Shown here: positions 52,369 to 61,363 of the stretch, in pieces
How the letters are laid out: each line of letters begins with the position of its first letter
Numbering within the stretch: position 1 is the stretch's first letter
Origin: Longimicrobium sp.
GTDB taxonomy: Bacteria > Gemmatimonadota > Gemmatimonadetes > Longimicrobiales > Longimicrobiaceae
Direction of reading: 5' to 3'
Length of the DNA stretch: 64,000 nucleotides
Assembly: GCF_035474595.1 (NCBI RefSeq)
Contig: NZ_DATIND010000127.1
Location: 37,440 to 101,439 of the forward strand
The notes under the pieces: model-generated
What the model saw: the letters and a program-made list of their open reading frames with translations, nothing else
Told to the model about the DNA's origin: nothing
The model's database searches: none
Made by a program: the position numbers and the translations under genes

Positions 52369-53925
52369 ATGCGATTCGGCGCCCTCGTTCCCGACCCGGC
52401 CGGCCCCGTGCCCGGATACCTCTGGCCGCGGTGGATCTTCCTCCGCGGGCTGGGGGCGATCTTCTTCTCCGCGTTCTTCTCCCTCGCCTTCCAGATTCAC
52501 GGGCTGATCGGCCCGCGCGGCATCCTCCCGGCGGGCGACTATCTCCACCAGGTCGCCCAGGTGCTCGGTCCCGCCGAGCGCTTCTGGTACGCGCCCACGC
52601 TGCTCTGGCTGGGCTCGGGGAGCGCGGCGCTGACCGTGCTCGTCGCGGGTGGCATCGTCGCCTCGCTCCTGCTCGCCGCCAACGTGTGCCCGCGGGGGAT
52701 GGTGGCCGTCTGCACGGTGCTGTTCCTGTCGTGCGTGGCGGCGCTGCAGGACTTCTCGTCGTACCAGTCGGACGGGATGCTGCTGGAGGCGGGGTTCATC
52801 TCCTTCTTCTTCGCCCCGCGCGGCGTGCGGCCGGGGCTGGGCGCAGCCGATCCGCCGTCGCGGCTCAGCCTGTTCATGCTGCGGTGGGAGTGGTTCCGCA
52901 TCTACTTCGAGTCGGGGATCGTGAAGCTGGCCAGCGGCGACCCGCACTGGCGCGACCTTACCGCGATGGACGAGTACTACCAGAACGGTCCGCTGCCGAC
53001 GTGGCCCGGCTGGTACGTGCAGCACTTCCCGCACTGGTATCACGCGGGGACGGTCATCCTCACGCTGGTCGTCGAGCTCGTGCTGGTCTGGGCCGTGTTC
53101 GCGCCGCGCCGCTTCCGCATCGCCTGCTTCGCCGTGGTCACCGCGCTGCAGATCGGCATCATCGCGACCGCGAACTACGCGTTCCTCAACTATCTCGTCC
53201 TTCTCCTCGGAATTCTCCTGCTGGACGATGCGGTGCTCGCGCGGGCGCGCCTCTCGGTCCCCGTGTCGGCGTCCGGTCCGCCGCGCCCGCGCCCCGTCTG
53301 GCGGCGCGCGGAGGCGGTGGCGCTGGGCGTCGCGGTGTACGTCACCGTCGCCGGCTTCCTGCTGCCGTTCTTCGGGGGATGGGGGATGCCGGGCGCGCCG
53401 GTGCGGCTGCTGGCGCCGTTCCGCATCGCCAACTCCTACGGCCTGTTCGCGGTGATGACGGAGGCGCGGTACGAGATCGAGTTCCAGGGGAGCCGCGACG
53501 GCCGGACGTGGGTGGCGTACCCGTTCCGCTACAAGCCGCAGGACCCGCGCGCCGCGCCGGGGATCTACGCGCCGTACCAACCGCGGTTCGAGTGGAACCT
53601 GTGGTTCGCGTCGCTGGGCCCGTGGCAGCAGTCGTCGTGGGTCGTGGCCGCGCAGCAGCGATTGATCGAGGGAAGCCCGGGCGTGCTCCGCCTCTTCCGC
53701 CGCGACCCGTTCGGCGGCCGCCCGCCCGCGATGGTCCGCACCGTCCTGTACCGCTACTGGTTCACGGACCTGGAGACGAAGCGGAAGACGGGGATGTGGT
53801 GGCGCCGCCGCCAGATCGGCGAGTTCACCGGCACCCTCCGCCGCGCGCCGGACGGCGGCTGGAGCCTGGAGAACGAGCCGACGGCGCTCCCGCCGCTGAA
53901 CGTGACGGCGCCGGACGGGAGATGA
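52369..53925 (+). CDS. Lipase maturation factor (LMF1) family membrane protein
   Basis: About 518 residues; an in-frame ATG 14 codons upstream is an alternative start. Several membrane helices (GAIFFSAFFSLAFQI, ALTVLVAGGIVASLLLAA, TVILTLVVELVLVWAVF, GVAVYVTVAGFLLPFF) enclose the LMF motifs SYQSDGMLLEAGF, LRWEWFRIYFESGIVKL, DPHWRDLTAMDEYYQNGPLPT, and the C-terminal cytosolic-like domain starts near RIANSYGLFAVMTEARYEIEFQGS. In animals LMF1 helps lipases mature; bacterial members are uncharacterised. It is not linked to a lipase. Confidence 0.9.
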   Translation: MRFGALVPDPAGPVPGYLWPRWIFLRGLGAIFFSAFFSLAFQIHGLIGPRGILPAGDYLHQVAQVLGPAERFWYAPTLLWLGSGSAALTVLVAGGIVASLLLAANVCPRGMVAVCTVLFLSCVAALQDFSSYQSDGMLLEAGFISFFFAPRGVRPGLGAADPPSRLSLFMLRWEWFRIYFESGIVKLASGDPHWRDLTAMDEYYQNGPLPTWPGWYVQHFPHWYHAGTVILTLVVELVLVWAVFAPRRFRIACFAVVTALQIGIIATANYAFLNYLVLLLGILLLDDAVLARARLSVPVSASGPPRPRPVWRRAEAVALGVAVYVTVAGFLLPFFGGWGMPGAPVRLLAPFRIANSYGLFAVMTEARYEIEFQGSRDGRTWVAYPFRYKPQDPRAAPGIYAPYQPRFEWNLWFASLGPWQQSSWVVAAQQRLIEGSPGVLRLFRRDPFGGRPPAMVRTVLYRYWFTDLETKRKTGMWWRRRQIGEFTGTLRRAPDGGWSLENEPTALPPLNVTAPDGR

Positions 53926-53989
53926 AGAATCAAGTCCATGTGGATGGGAAGCGTCTGCATTGACTTGAAAGGAGCCTGGCTTATCATGC

Positions 53990-54643
53990 GTGGATCGCGC
54001 CCCGCGCGGACCGGAGTTCGATCTTTTCCGCGGTTCGTTCATGCCGACCACGTCGTTGCAGGACTATTCCACCGACCCGTTGCGCGCGGCCCTCGTGTTC
54101 TTCGGTGGCCTCGCGGGGCTGGTGCTCACGGCATTCGCCGCGCTCCACTTCAGGAGCCTTCCGGCCGCGGTGAACATCGGCGGAATGGCGGCGGGGTTCG
54201 TGGCGGCCCTGGTGCTCATCCATCAGGGCACGGTGAAATGGGCCGCGCGGCGGCTCCGGTACGAGCTGGACGAGGGAGGCCTGAGCGTGTTCGGGCCGGG
54301 CGGCGAGCTTCGCGAGCGCGTGAGATGGAGCGACGTCCGCGCGTACACGATCGGCGTCGAGTCCTACAAGACGCTCCTGTTCCGCGTGCTGTCCATTACC
54401 CGCGCGAATGGCGCGCCTATCCGCATCATGGAGGCGCGGAGTCCGGAGCATCGGCAGGAGTTCCGCGCCTTCTGCGACGGGTTCCTGCGCGCGATGGGCG
54501 ACCCGCGGGGCGCCGCGGCCAACCATGCCTTCCGCCCCGACGCGGCCTCGTTCGCCGTCCCCTCGCGGAAGAGCGAGCTCGACTTGGTGCTGCTGGTGGT
54601 GTCGCTCATCCTCGCCTGCGCATCCCTGCTCTTCATCCCCTGA
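53990..54643 (+). CDS. Small membrane protein with PH-like central domain
   Basis: 217 residues from GTG, or about 200 from ATG 54041. Two helices near the N-terminus (AALVFFGGLAGLVLTAFAAL and NIGGMAAGFVAALVLI) precede a strand-rich segment (RYELDEGGLSVFGPGGELRERVRWSDVRAY, LFRVLSITRANG) that resembles bacterial PH/YdbS-like domains. A last helix (LDLVLLVVSLILACASLLFI) ends the protein. Function unknown; the PH-like comparison is from pattern only. Confidence 0.65.
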   Translation: MDRAPRGPEFDLFRGSFMPTTSLQDYSTDPLRAALVFFGGLAGLVLTAFAALHFRSLPAAVNIGGMAAGFVAALVLIHQGTVKWAARRLRYELDEGGLSVFGPGGELRERVRWSDVRAYTIGVESYKTLLFRVLSITRANGAPIRIMEARSPEHRQEFRAFCDGFLRAMGDPRGAAANHAFRPDAASFAVPSRKSELDLVLLVVSLILACASLLFIP

Positions 54644-54723
54644 TCCGGGCAGGACGATCCGCCGGGCAGCCACCGGGCGCGATGCGCCGCGATCTTTCGG
54701 GCCACACCGGGATGCGGGGTAGG

Positions 54724-54771
54724 AGTCCGCGAAGGCGGACTTTGGGCCGTTGTTGCCGCGAATTCATTCGC
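54724..54771 (+). repeat. Double-hairpin repeat, type B, copy 1
   Basis: Hairpin 1: AGTCCGC, GAAG, GCGGACT (54724-54741). Spacer with GTTGTTGC. Hairpin 2: GCGAAT, TC, ATTCGC (54758-54771). The stem bases differ from type A but pair perfectly. It lies in the 303-bp gap before the subtilase-like gene, where nothing else was recognised. Confidence 0.88.
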
Positions 54772-54946
54772 CTTTCCTGGTCTTACCCTGACTTTCCCTC
54801 CGGCCTTCCCTCGTCTAGCCCCGAGTTGCGCAGATCTTTCCCGCGAGTTTATATTTAGGCACACGCCACATCCGATCTCCACCCGTCGCGGGCGCACCGT
54901 CGCTGCCCGCGATTCTGTTGTCCCCACGTTCCAGCCGAGGAACCCG

Positions 54947-56359
54947 ATGGCCCACGCCCGTCTCACCGCCTCGCTTGCCGCCGCCGCGCTCGTCGTGCTC
55001 GCGGCGTGCTCCGACGACGCCCGCACGCCGCTCGCGCCGGCCGCCGCACCCGCCGCGGCGCGCGCCGCGGGCCAGATCCCCACCCGCGCGCAGGAGCGCC
55101 CGGGCACCTTCGTGGAGCGCTCCGACCGCGCGCTCTGGCAGGACGTGGCCGCGGGCGGCGGCGTGGCCACCGTGGGGCTCAAGGCGCCGGGCGCGCCGCG
55201 CGGCTTCTACCACGGCAAGGTGCTGGTCGACCGGCCGACCTGGAGCCAGGCCGACCACGCCGTGCTGGCGCAGAAGGGCGTGACGCTGCTGCAGCGCGAC
55301 GACCTGCTTCCCACGCTGAAGGTGCGGCTGGAGAGCCTGGAGGCGCTCAGCGCCGTGCGGAAGCTGGGCTTCGTGGACTACGTGGAGCCGGTGGTGGCCG
55401 CGGGCGACCTGAACACCCACGCGGGCGTGGGCGGGTGCAGCTGGGGCGACGCCTGGACGGGCGACCGCCAGTACACCGCCTCGGGCGACATCTACTCGCA
55501 GAAGTTCACCGCCATGGGCATCCCCTCGGCCTGGACGCTGTCCAGCGGCGCCGGGGTCACCATCGGGCTGATCGACACCGGCATCTCGTCGGGGCAGGGG
55601 CAGTTCCTGAGCACCTTCACCGCCGGCGAGAGCGGCGGGCGCACCCTGCGCCTGATGTACGTGTCGCCCACCTTCACCTCGGCGTACGACGCGTGCGGAC
55701 ACGGCACGCGCATGGCCGGCATCATCGCCGCGCCGCGCGACGGGGCCAGCGTGGGCGGCATCGCCTACCGCTCCAGCCTGGTGGCCGTGCGCCACGCCGA
55801 CGGGGTGGCCGCCGTCTCCAGCAGCGACGCCAAGTACGGTGTGCGCGGCGCGCTGCAGAACGGCTCGAAGGTCATCGCCATGGCGTGGGAGAGCCTGAAC
55901 TGGTGGTGGCAGGTGTCCGACGAGATCGAGTACTGGCACTACAACTACCCGGTGCTCTTCTTCGGCGCGGCCGGCACCTCGGGGTGCAACGACGGCATCC
56001 TGGACAGCAACGTGGTGTTCCCCGCCGACATGCCCGAGGTGGTGGCGGTCACCGGCGTGAACTACCCCGGCGGCGGCGTGCCCTGCGGCATCCACCACGG
56101 CAGCGATGTGGAGCTCACGGCTTACCTCGACGTGCCCAGCACCGGCCAGTACACGGGCGACGTGGTGAGCATGGGCGGCAGCTCCAACGCCACCGCGGTG
56201 GTTTCCTCCGTCGCCGCGCTGGTGTGGAGCCGCAACCCGGCCATGACCCGCGACCAGGTGCGCCAGCGGCTGTGGCAGACGGCGCAGTACTACCCGTCGC
56301 GCAGCTCCGAAGAGGGCTACGGGGTGATCAACGCCTACCGCGCCGTCTCGGGGAACTGA
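54947..56359 (+). CDS. Subtilase-like (S8) lipoprotein with altered oxyanion residue
   Basis: 470 residues. Signal with lipobox VVLAAC (Cys21). An I9-like propeptide segment (about 85-150) is followed by the S8 domain: Asp210 in IGLIDTGIS, His252 in CGHGTRMAGI, Ser413 in GGSSNATAVVSSVAALV. The usual oxyanion-hole Asn (AAGN) is Thr344 (FFGAAGTSG), and the consensus GTSMATP is GSSNATA. It may therefore be a weak or inactive protease anchored in the envelope. It is monocistronic and ends in a strong terminator. Confidence 0.88.
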   Translation: MAHARLTASLAAAALVVLAACSDDARTPLAPAAAPAAARAAGQIPTRAQERPGTFVERSDRALWQDVAAGGGVATVGLKAPGAPRGFYHGKVLVDRPTWSQADHAVLAQKGVTLLQRDDLLPTLKVRLESLEALSAVRKLGFVDYVEPVVAAGDLNTHAGVGGCSWGDAWTGDRQYTASGDIYSQKFTAMGIPSAWTLSSGAGVTIGLIDTGISSGQGQFLSTFTAGESGGRTLRLMYVSPTFTSAYDACGHGTRMAGIIAAPRDGASVGGIAYRSSLVAVRHADGVAAVSSSDAKYGVRGALQNGSKVIAMAWESLNWWWQVSDEIEYWHYNYPVLFFGAAGTSGCNDGILDSNVVFPADMPEVVAVTGVNYPGGGVPCGIHHGSDVELTAYLDVPSTGQYTGDVVSMGGSSNATAVVSSVAALVWSRNPAMTRDQVRQRLWQTAQYYPSRSSEEGYGVINAYRAVSGN

Positions 56360-56405
56360 GCCGCGCCGCTCCATCTTCGCCGCAAAGACGAGGGCGATGT
56401 GAAGG

Positions 56406-56437
56406 AGCCCCGGTCCGCTGCCCTGCGGACCGGGGCT
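56406..56437 (+). terminator. Terminator after the subtilase-like gene
   Basis: AGCCCCGGTCCGC and GCGGACCGGGGCT pair perfectly over 13 bp with a TGCCCT loop, followed by CTTCTC. Confidence 0.85.
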
Positions 56438-56459
56438 CTTCTCGTGCCGTGCATCCCGG

Positions 56460-56519
56460 TCACCGGCGACTGAAGCCGCAGCAACAACCACGGGAAGCCT
56501 CGCAAACCGCGCGAGGCTG
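56460..56519 (-). repeat. Double-hairpin repeat, type A, copy 4
   Basis: On the minus strand hairpin 2 reads GCGGCTTCAGTCGC, in which one base change leaves a G-T wobble. Hairpin 1 is perfect. Three elements (A4, B2, A5) lie within 260 bp, the densest cluster in the window, in the 490-bp gap 56360-56849. Confidence 0.9.
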
Positions 56520-56593
56520 ATCCGCCGGTTCAGGCGGGGAGGCGAGTTCGAAGTCGTAGACCGCTTGATACGCGCGGAGATGGCAAGGTAGGG

Positions 56594-56641
56594 AGTCCGC
56601 GAAGGCGGACTTCGGGCCGTTGTTGCCGCGATTTCAATCGC
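56594..56641 (+). repeat. Double-hairpin repeat, type B, copy 2
   Basis: AGTCCGC, GAAG, GCGGACT then GTTGTTGCC and GCGATT, TC, AATCGC. It differs from copy B1 at both sides of stem 2 in a compensating way. Confidence 0.88.
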
Positions 56642-56656
56642 CCTTCCGTGCCCCCC

Positions 56657-56716
56657 TCACCGGCGACTGAAGTCGCAGCAACAACTACGGGAAGCCTCGC
56701 AAACCGCACGAGGCTG
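56657..56716 (-). repeat. Double-hairpin repeat, type A, copy 5
   Basis: On the minus strand hairpin 1 reads GCCTCGT...GCGAGGC, with the last pair a T-G wobble; hairpin 2 is GCGACTTCAGTCGC. Orientation is opposite to B2, 15 bp away. Confidence 0.9.
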
Positions 56717-56849
56717 ATCCACTCGCTCCGCGGCATCAGCGCTCAGGACCGGTTTCCTTTCATCCTCCACGGACGCGCGCATCACGGGACGACTCAGGAT
56801 GACGTCGGGCGGGTGCGGTGCGGAAGCACGAGCTCGTCCCCGTCTGGGA

Positions 56850-57515
56850 TCAGCCCGCGGCGCTCCCGGCTGGCTCGCGGACCGGGGACGGCGCCGCGTC
56901 GGGCGCCGCTGCCACGGGCGCGCGGATCGGCCACAGCGCGCAGAGGACCAGCCACACGGCGAACAGCGCGACTCCGGGGAAGAGGAAGCGCCAGTTCCCC
57001 GGCGCGCCCAGCACCACGAGCGGCGCGGCCAGCCCGTGCGCCAGCGCCCCGGCGACGGCGATCGGCGCGATCCACCGCGAGGCCAGCACACGGTCCAGCG
57101 CGCCGGCCACCACGAGCCCGATGATCGTCGCCGCGAAGATCGGCGAGACCAGGACCGCGAGCACCAGGTGCGTCGTCAGCACCGGCGCGGCGCGCCCCGC
57201 CGTCAGGTTCGCGAGGTCGGTGACCGACGCCAGGTGGAACGCCATCTCCACCGTCTGCAGCGCCGTGCCCACGATGGCCAGCCGCAGCCAGCGCCGCGTG
57301 CGGACGGGAAGCGCGGCGTGCTCCCGGCGGAACAGCAGGAGCCCGCCCAGGAGAACGGCGAACGCGGCGAGCAGGAGGGAGTGGGAGGGAACCCACTCGG
57401 GGCTGGCGAGCATCTGCGCCATGGTGCCGCCCGGATGGCGCGGCCCGCCGGCCAGGATGAGCAGGCCGGAAAGCGCGAAGCCGGCGCGCCACGGGATGGA
57501 TCGGGATGTGTACAT
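56850..57515 (-). CDS. Polytopic membrane protein of unknown function
   Basis: 221 residues with about six hydrophobic helices (GFALSGLLILAGG, SLLLAAFAVLLGGLLLF, THLVLAVLVSPIFAATIIGLVV, WIAPIAVAGALAHGLAAPLVVL, LFPGVALFAVWLVLCALWPI). His-containing segments (FHLASVTDL, TTHLVLAV) could bind heme or a quinone, but no family is recognised. The C-terminus is Ala/Pro-rich. It is transcribed alone. Confidence 0.7.
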   Translation of the reverse strand: MYTSRSIPWRAGFALSGLLILAGGPRHPGGTMAQMLASPEWVPSHSLLLAAFAVLLGGLLLFRREHAALPVRTRRWLRLAIVGTALQTVEMAFHLASVTDLANLTAGRAAPVLTTHLVLAVLVSPIFAATIIGLVVAGALDRVLASRWIAPIAVAGALAHGLAAPLVVLGAPGNWRFLFPGVALFAVWLVLCALWPIRAPVAAAPDAAPSPVREPAGSAAG

Positions 57516-58035
57516 GGGATTCTTCCGGTGGGGAGGATGAAATCCGGCTGTACGCAGCGGCCATCAGGGGGAGAAGATGCGAATGCCGCGAGATTGGGGA
57601 CGAGCTCCTGATGAACCGCGCGCATGAAGGGCGGACGGCGTGCGTCCACGACGCAAGTTGCCGCGCCCGCCCGCCGCGCGCCAGACAAACGGATGTGCCC
57701 GCGATCCAATCAGGAAAAGATGGGATCAAGTCTTTAGCGGATTCCGTACGAGCCGCCCGGCGGATGGGGAGCTCGCTCATTCGATGCGCAGGCGAGCCTT
57801 CGCGAACACCTCTTCCGATGAGATCGCATGCTCGGTCCCGGCGCGATACGCGTCCAGCCGCCGCTCACAGCAGAACGGCGAACCTCGCGGGCGGAAATCG
57901 GTTCGTTTGCATGGCGATCAGCAGGCGAGCGACGATGCGGGGCACGGGTCAAGAAGATGACTGCACGGCTGCGTTTCGACCTTGAAGGGAAGGTCGGTCG
58001 GCTCGCTGCGCAAGCGTGTCCGCCGGGTGGGACTG
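57516..58035. other. Gene-free stretch
   Basis: About 520 bp between two minus-strand genes. ORFs crossing it have mixed codon use and no recognisable domain. No member of the repeat families was found. Promoter elements for the gene at 57515 should lie here but none is clear. Confidence 0.5.
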
Positions 58036-58884
58036 CTATGGATGAGTGTGGCCGCGATCGTCCGCCGTTGCGCGCGGCGGGAGCCATTCGCGCAGCACGC
58101 GCGGGGCCTCGCCGCGGTAGATGGTGGCGTGGTGGAGGTCGGGGCGCGCGCGGTACTCCCAGCGCAGCCCGGCCGGCGCGTTCGCGCGGAGCACCGCCGC
58201 CAGCCCCGCGATGGGGGCGATGATGTCGTCGCCGGCGGACGAGAAGTACAGCGCCGCGTGCATCCTCCGGTGCGACCGCAGCCGTTCGGGCGATGTGCGC
58301 ACCAGCGCCTCGGCGTTCCACCACAGGCTGGGGCTCAGGGCGATGTAGGTGTCGAACAGCTCCGGCTGCACCAGGAAGGTCTCGACGATGAAGAGCCCGG
58401 CCAGCGACTCGCCGATGACCGCCGTTTCGTCCGTTACCGGGTAGCGGCGGCGCACCTCCGGCATCAGCTCGTCGGCGATGAAGCGGCGGAACGCGGCCGA
58501 TCCGCCCACGCGCGGCGCGATGGTGCGATCCTGCGCGACCTCCGTCGGCCCGGTCATGTCGCGCCGCCGCTCGGTGTTCTCGATCCCCACCACGATCACC
58601 GGCCGCATCTCTCCCGCGCGGACGGCGGAGTCGACGGTGGCGACGACGTGCGGGAAATCCTCGTCCACGCCGCCGTCCGGCATGTACAGCACCGGGAGGC
58701 GCATCTCCCCCGCCGTGCCGTACCCGGGCGGCGTCCAGACGTTGATGCGGCGCACTTCCCCCAGCGCCGCCGACTGCATCGTGAACGTCTCGTGCGGCAA
58801 CACCGCCTCCTGTGCGGCCGCGGATGCGGCGGAGAGCCCGCCGACCACCGCGGCGGCGAGAACTGCTGCTGCGAGCTTCATCAT
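58036..58884 (-). CDS. Secreted esterase (esterase D / enterochelin-esterase-like)
   Basis: About 282 residues with signal peptide (LAAAVLAAAVVGGLSAASAAA). The alpha/beta hydrolase core has YMPDGGVDEDFPHVV, nucleophile Ser in VIGESLAGLF (GxSxxG), and a catalytic His near PDLHHATIY. This matches the PF00756 group, which includes siderophore esterases and Ag85-like enzymes. The substrate cannot be told. Two consecutive ATGs (58884, 58881) and one further upstream (58896) can serve as start. Confidence 0.85.
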   Translation of the reverse strand: MMKLAAAVLAAAVVGGLSAASAAAQEAVLPHETFTMQSAALGEVRRINVWTPPGYGTAGEMRLPVLYMPDGGVDEDFPHVVATVDSAVRAGEMRPVIVVGIENTERRRDMTGPTEVAQDRTIAPRVGGSAAFRRFIADELMPEVRRRYPVTDETAVIGESLAGLFIVETFLVQPELFDTYIALSPSLWWNAEALVRTSPERLRSHRRMHAALYFSSAGDDIIAPIAGLAAVLRANAPAGLRWEYRARPDLHHATIYRGEAPRVLREWLPPRATADDRGHTHP

Positions 58885-58993
58885 CAATTGCACCACGGCG
58901 CGTGAGGTTCATTCGGGCGCATTCCCAAAACGGCGAACTGCAGGGCATCATAGCGGATCTGGCAATCACCTGTGCGTTACAAACGGACAGATA

Positions 58994-59064
58994 GACGTCA
59001 TCCTGAGGCCGGCCACACCGTCGTTGCCATCGCACGAACGGTTGCAGGCCGAAGGATCTATAGG
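58994..59064. repeat. Type E repeat, copy 3
   Basis: GACGTCATCCTGAGGCCGGCC to GGCCGAAGGATCTATAG, same order as E1 at 51618. Ends are imperfect inverted repeats (ATCCTGAGGCC and GGCCGAAGGAT). It sits upstream of the esterase gene in a 326-bp gap without other features. Confidence 0.8.
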
Positions 59065-59210
59065 CACGGTCGCACGTGCGCTGCCGGATTGCACAATCGA
59101 TCCCGAACTCGGTCTCAACGGAGGAAACGGAGGGCGACGGCAGTTCTCCGTTCCCTCCGCGTGAGACCCTGCGAACGTTCCGCATGCACGATCGATTTCT
59201 CGAGCTGCGA

Positions 59211-61175
59211 TCAGTGCTTCGGCTTCGGCGGCCCGGCCACGCCGACGAAGATGCAGATCCCGTCGCCGCCGGGGTTGCCGGTGTCCGGCAGGAAGTCGGT
59301 GGCGAAGTTGGGCTTCCAGTTGTTCACCGCCCACACGTTGCCGGCCTGGTCGATGGTGCAGCTGGTCTGGCGCATCAGCGGGCTGTAGCACGGCTCGCTG
59401 CCGGGGCCGTACAGCAGCTCGCCGTCCGGGAGCCGCACCGGGCTTCCGGCGGACGGCAGGGTGTAGCCGCGTTCGGGGGAGATGGGGTCGCCGGTGCGGT
59501 AGCCGGCCGGCGGGTGGATCCCCGCGATCTTCGAGAGCGCGGCGTCGGTGTAGTCGTGGGCGGGGCCCATGGTGCCGAAGTTGGCCACCCACACGTTGTC
59601 GTCGCCGTCCACCGCCACGCTCCACGGGCCCGTGATGCCGCCGCCCTGGAAGCCGGTGACCGTCCTGCCGTCGGGGGAGATCATGTACACCGTGTCGTCG
59701 CCGCCCGACGCCACCCAGGCGTTGTGCGCCGAGTCGAGCGCGACGCCCTTCGTCACGTCGCCCAGCTCCAGGTCCAGCGTGCGCTCCAGCTTGCCGTCCA
59801 CCAGGCGGAACCTGCACACGTGGCTGGGGCTCTGCTTCTCCCGGGGCCACCCCAGGCCGCCGGAGTACGCCACCCACGCGCTCCCGTCGTCCGCGATGGC
59901 GATGCCGAAGGTGCCGATGGGCCCCGCCGTGCCACCGGCGTCCGGGTAGATGACGGCGGCCGTGGGATCGCCGCCGGGGAACACCACCAGCGCGTTGTTG
60001 CCGAAGCTGGCCAGCCAGATGTTGCCGTCCCGGTCCGCCACCGTCGCCTGCACGCGGTCGGTGCCGCCGCCGTACCCCTGCGGCGGCGAGACCGGCCGGC
60101 CCAGCGCGTCGAACTTCGACACGGTGCCGTCGACCGGATAGTACGTATCGGGATCGCCCCAGCCGAAGTTGCCCGCCCACACGTGCCCGTCCGGCGCCAC
60201 GGTGATGCCGAAGCCCACGCCGAAGGTGCCGCCCCCGCTCACCGGTGACATGGGCGTCCCGTTCCGCCCGTCGGCCGCCTTCCCGTCGGGCTTCAGCACC
60301 ATGATCCACTGCGCCGAGTTGGGCGTGCCCTGCACCACGTTGTTGGCCACCCACGCGTAGCCGTTCCGGTCGAAGGCGATGTTCGCGGGGCCGCCGAACA
60401 TGCGGTTCACGTCGCCCGAGTCGTTCACCTTCACCACCAGCGTCCAGGCGTCGGGCAGGTTCTCGAGCGCCGGCGTGTAGATCTCCACCGCCTGCGCCTG
60501 CGTGTAGATGCCGGCCACGTTGTTCGCAGGGTGCCGGGCGATGTTCACGATGGCCTGGAAGGTGTCGTCCGGCGCGGGCCCGTGCGGCGGCGTGGTGAGC
60601 GCGAGCACGCGGTCCAGCGCGCCGGGCTCGCCGCGCACGCACCCCGCGAGCAGGTTGGCCAGCCCGCGCGTGGACCGCAGCGAGTTCGTCTCGTCGGCGT
60701 TGGGCGACGCGAGCATCACCTCCGACGGCTCGCCGGTGAGCGGGGACACCAGGTTGTCGTTCATCCCCGCCGCGATGCGCAGCCCGAACGCATTCCCCGC
60801 GATCTCGCTCAGTTCGATGAACTGCGCCGTCGAGAACGCGGCCGCCACCGTGGTCAGCTCGTTCAGGGTGACGAAGGAGCGCATCTCCGGCCCGATGATC
60901 GCCGCCAGCGTCACCCGATCGCCCGCGCTCGCGGTGACGTAGAAGATGCTGCCGGCCTCGGAATGCGTGTGCTGGAGCGAGAACCTGCCCGCCGCGTCGG
61001 TCGTGGCGGTCCCGAGCACGCGCGGTGCGTGCGCCGTCGCCTCGTACAGCGTCACCCGCGCGCCGTCCAGCGCCCGCGCTCCGGCCCCGGCGCCGGACTG
61101 CACGGTGCCCGTCAGGACCCGGTCGTCGGCGCGTGCGTGGGACCCCGGGTGGGGGGCGGGGATGGTCTCGGTCAT
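59211..61175 (-). CDS. NHL/Vgb-type beta-propeller protein with N-terminal regulatory-like domain
   Basis: 654 residues. Residues about 15-70 (RVLTGTVQSGAGAG, GRFSLQHTHSEAGSIFYVTASAG) look like a carboxypeptidase-regulatory or Ig-like domain. The rest contains propeller blades: GPANIAFDRNGYAWVANN, GFGITVAPDGHVWAGNFG, VQATVADRDGNIWLASFGNNALVVF, GPWSVAVDGDDNVWVANFG, CTIDQAGNVWAVNNW, the virginiamycin-lyase/NHL-like pattern. There is no classical signal peptide. It probably binds or senses a ligand; no enzymatic role is assigned. Confidence 0.75.
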   Translation of the reverse strand: MTETIPAPHPGSHARADDRVLTGTVQSGAGAGARALDGARVTLYEATAHAPRVLGTATTDAAGRFSLQHTHSEAGSIFYVTASAGDRVTLAAIIGPEMRSFVTLNELTTVAAAFSTAQFIELSEIAGNAFGLRIAAGMNDNLVSPLTGEPSEVMLASPNADETNSLRSTRGLANLLAGCVRGEPGALDRVLALTTPPHGPAPDDTFQAIVNIARHPANNVAGIYTQAQAVEIYTPALENLPDAWTLVVKVNDSGDVNRMFGGPANIAFDRNGYAWVANNVVQGTPNSAQWIMVLKPDGKAADGRNGTPMSPVSGGGTFGVGFGITVAPDGHVWAGNFGWGDPDTYYPVDGTVSKFDALGRPVSPPQGYGGGTDRVQATVADRDGNIWLASFGNNALVVFPGGDPTAAVIYPDAGGTAGPIGTFGIAIADDGSAWVAYSGGLGWPREKQSPSHVCRFRLVDGKLERTLDLELGDVTKGVALDSAHNAWVASGGDDTVYMISPDGRTVTGFQGGGITGPWSVAVDGDDNVWVANFGTMGPAHDYTDAALSKIAGIHPPAGYRTGDPISPERGYTLPSAGSPVRLPDGELLYGPGSEPCYSPLMRQTSCTIDQAGNVWAVNNWKPNFATDFLPDTGNPGGDGICIFVGVAGPPKPKH

Positions 61176-61363
61176 GGTCGGCCGTCGCGAGTGGATGGAC
61201 GCGGGTGCCCGGAGATGGGCGGAAGAACGGGGGGATGATGAAACGACTGCAAGGGTGAGGCGGAGATGTCGTGCGCGCAAGCCCGCCATCGGATGCGGTC
61301 CCATCCGGCGTCACGAACGCGGCGGTGCGGGCGGATGCCTCGCCGCGTTCGCGCGCACCCGCG

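Noticed and set aside
57506..57985. Plus-strand ORF in the gap between the membrane protein and esterase genes
   Set aside because: Irregular codon use, no ribosome binding site, no recognisable pattern; overlaps the start of the opposite gene.
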